A DNA stretch of 6,901 nt from Campylobacterales bacterium (GTDB lineage: Bacteria > Campylobacterota > Campylobacteria > Campylobacterales > Arcobacteraceae), in assembly GCA_019752775.1 (NCBI GenBank), contig JAIELU010000013.1, positions 1-6,901 on the forward strand, written 5' to 3'. Within the stretch, counting starts at the first letter, position 1, and every line of letters begins with the position of its first letter. Below the pieces are notes generated by a model. The model was not told where the DNA came from, did no database searches, and worked only from the letters and a program-made list of their open reading frames with translations. A program made the position numbers and the translations under genes. Shown here piece by piece: positions 5,980 through 6,901 of this stretch.

Positions 5980-6777
5980 TTATTTTAGGATTTCAATTAT
6001 AGAATTCTCAAATCTTTTAAAACCTTTTATCATCTCTTTTTTTGTGATATTTAAAGGTGGTAAAAATCGAATTATATTTTTTCCTGATTTTAAGATTAAT
6101 AAACCATTTTTTAAAGAAGAATTGATTAGTTCATTTAATTTTGTATCATCTTTTAAAACCAGTCCTTGCATAAATCCATGACCATTTTTTTGTATAAATA
6201 AATTTGGATATTTATTCATAAAATAAAGAAGATAGCTATCAAAAAATTTGATATTTTCTTGTAATGTCCCAATATTTGAATATTTTTCTAAAATATCTAA
6301 AACTTTACAAGAAACAGTGGTACTTAAATGATTCCCTCCAAAAGTTGAACCATGATCTCCAAAAGTAAAAATATCTTTTTTACTTGTCATCATAACTCCA
6401 ATAGGAATACCTGTTGCTAAGCCTTTAGCTAAAGTTATAATATCTGGCTTAATTTCAAAATATTGAGAAATTAAAAAGTTTCCACTTCTATAAACTCCTG
6501 TTTGAATCTCATCTACAATCAAAAGTAATTTCTTTTCTTTTAAGGTTTTTTCTAACTTCTTTATTTGAGAAATATCTTGCATAAAAATGCCACCTTCTCC
6601 TTGAATTAATTCAAGCATAACAGCAACAGTAGAATCATCTATCAAAGAAATAGCTTCATTTATATCTTCTGCATAAACAAATCCATCAGGATAAGGTCCA
6701 AAAAATTTGTGCTTATCTTCTTGAGCAGTTGCTTTTAAAGTTGCAATTGTTCTTCCATGAAAAGAATTTTTTATTGT
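5980..6777 (-). pseudogene. argD: acetylornithine aminotransferase, N-terminus missing
   Basis: ArgD is a PLP enzyme of arginine biosynthesis that converts N-acetylglutamate semialdehyde and glutamate to N-acetylornithine and 2-oxoglutarate. About 265 codons of the usual roughly 390-400 are present, reading from KNSFHGRTIATLKAT through ELIQGEGG, LLIVDEIQTGVYRSG (the Asp that contacts the PLP ring nitrogen), ITLAKGLATGIPIG (PLP lysine encoded at 6426-6424) and HGSTFGGN to a normal C-terminus. The first third, with the PLP phosphate-binding GTEA motif, is absent. The frame meets TAA at 6780-6778 just upstream of IKNSFHGRT, and none of the remaining 121 bases encodes ArgD in any frame I read. 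A TTG at 6645 opens a shorter ORF (221 aa), but it lies well inside the homologous region. The product, if made, should be inactive. The gene is convergent with nagZ. A contig join is an alternative to true truncation. Confidence 0.85.
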
Positions 6778-6901
6778 TTATTATAATAAAGTTGACTGGA
6801 GGATATGCTGTTTTGTTTACAAATGTGTTTCATTACGATTGGTATTGAATAAAGTGAATTAATGTAAGAAAACTAAAAATAGGATAAAAATACATAAATT
6901 G
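6778..6901. other. unassigned right flank
   Basis: This is where the first third of argD should continue, but no ArgD-like peptide appears in any minus-strand frame. The stretch is A/T-rich with stops in most frames. The only short open run is 20 codons from an ATG at 6833 on the minus strand, with no ribosome site and no recognised sequence. I see no terminal inverted repeat or transposase, so an insertion-element end is possible but unsupported. Confidence 0.45.

Noticed and set aside
6771..6833. 20-codon minus-strand open frame (MKHICKQNSISSSQLYYNKQ) in the right flank.
   Set aside because: It is short, has no ribosome site, overlaps the argD remnant edge in another frame and matches no family I recognise.

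Overview
The window is very AT-rich. Its genes look like Campylobacterota of the Arcobacter group: an 'AHQWRQPL'-type PAS sensor kinase, an LldP lactate permease, a PsiE-family protein and an ArgD all read as that group does. The assignment rests on recognising protein families and base composition, not on a database search.

Layout, left to right. Bases 1-106 are a flank I cannot assign, with a short AC repeat and a small GC-rich island. From about 107 to 1123 (+) is a PAS sensor histidine kinase whose N-terminus is missing. From 1237 to 2509 (+) is an lldP-type L-lactate permease wrecked by a nonsense codon and two internal deletions/frameshifts. A perfect bidirectional hairpin (2511-2539) separates it from a convergent cytoplasmic DsbA/FrnE-like thioredoxin-fold gene (3161-2538, -). 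A 68-92 bp divergent promoter region then leads into a tightly packed + strand operon: a miniature J-domain protein (3254-3520), an ADP-ribosylglycohydrolase-family protein (3530-4384), a PsiE-family membrane protein (4396-4824) and an exported GH3 beta-N-acetylhexosaminidase (4835-5932). Gaps between these four genes are 9-11 nt, each holding a Shine-Dalgarno sequence. A second hairpin (5936-5958) separates the operon from a convergent argD (6777-5980, -). argD is cut off upstream of its 'NSFHGRT' motif, and bases 6778-6901 show nothing recognisable.

The recognisable bacterial sequence starts abruptly in the middle of one gene (the PAS domain) and ends abruptly in the middle of another (argD). 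Both flanks match nothing expected, and lldP carries several lesions. This fits a decaying genome with rearrangement or insertion junctions, a chimeric or low-quality contig, or a bacterial fragment inserted into other DNA. The sequence alone cannot separate these. The five genes from 2538 to 5932 are intact and have good ribosome binding sites.

Functionally, the kinase would sense a signal and phosphorylate an unidentified regulator. lldP would have imported lactate. The four-gene operon combines a chaperone cofactor, a possible ADP-ribose hydrolase, a small membrane protein and a periplasmic cell-wall glycosidase. That mix suggests envelope or stress upkeep rather than a known pathway. I found no CRISPR array, tRNA, complete rRNA, transposase or convincing new defence system.
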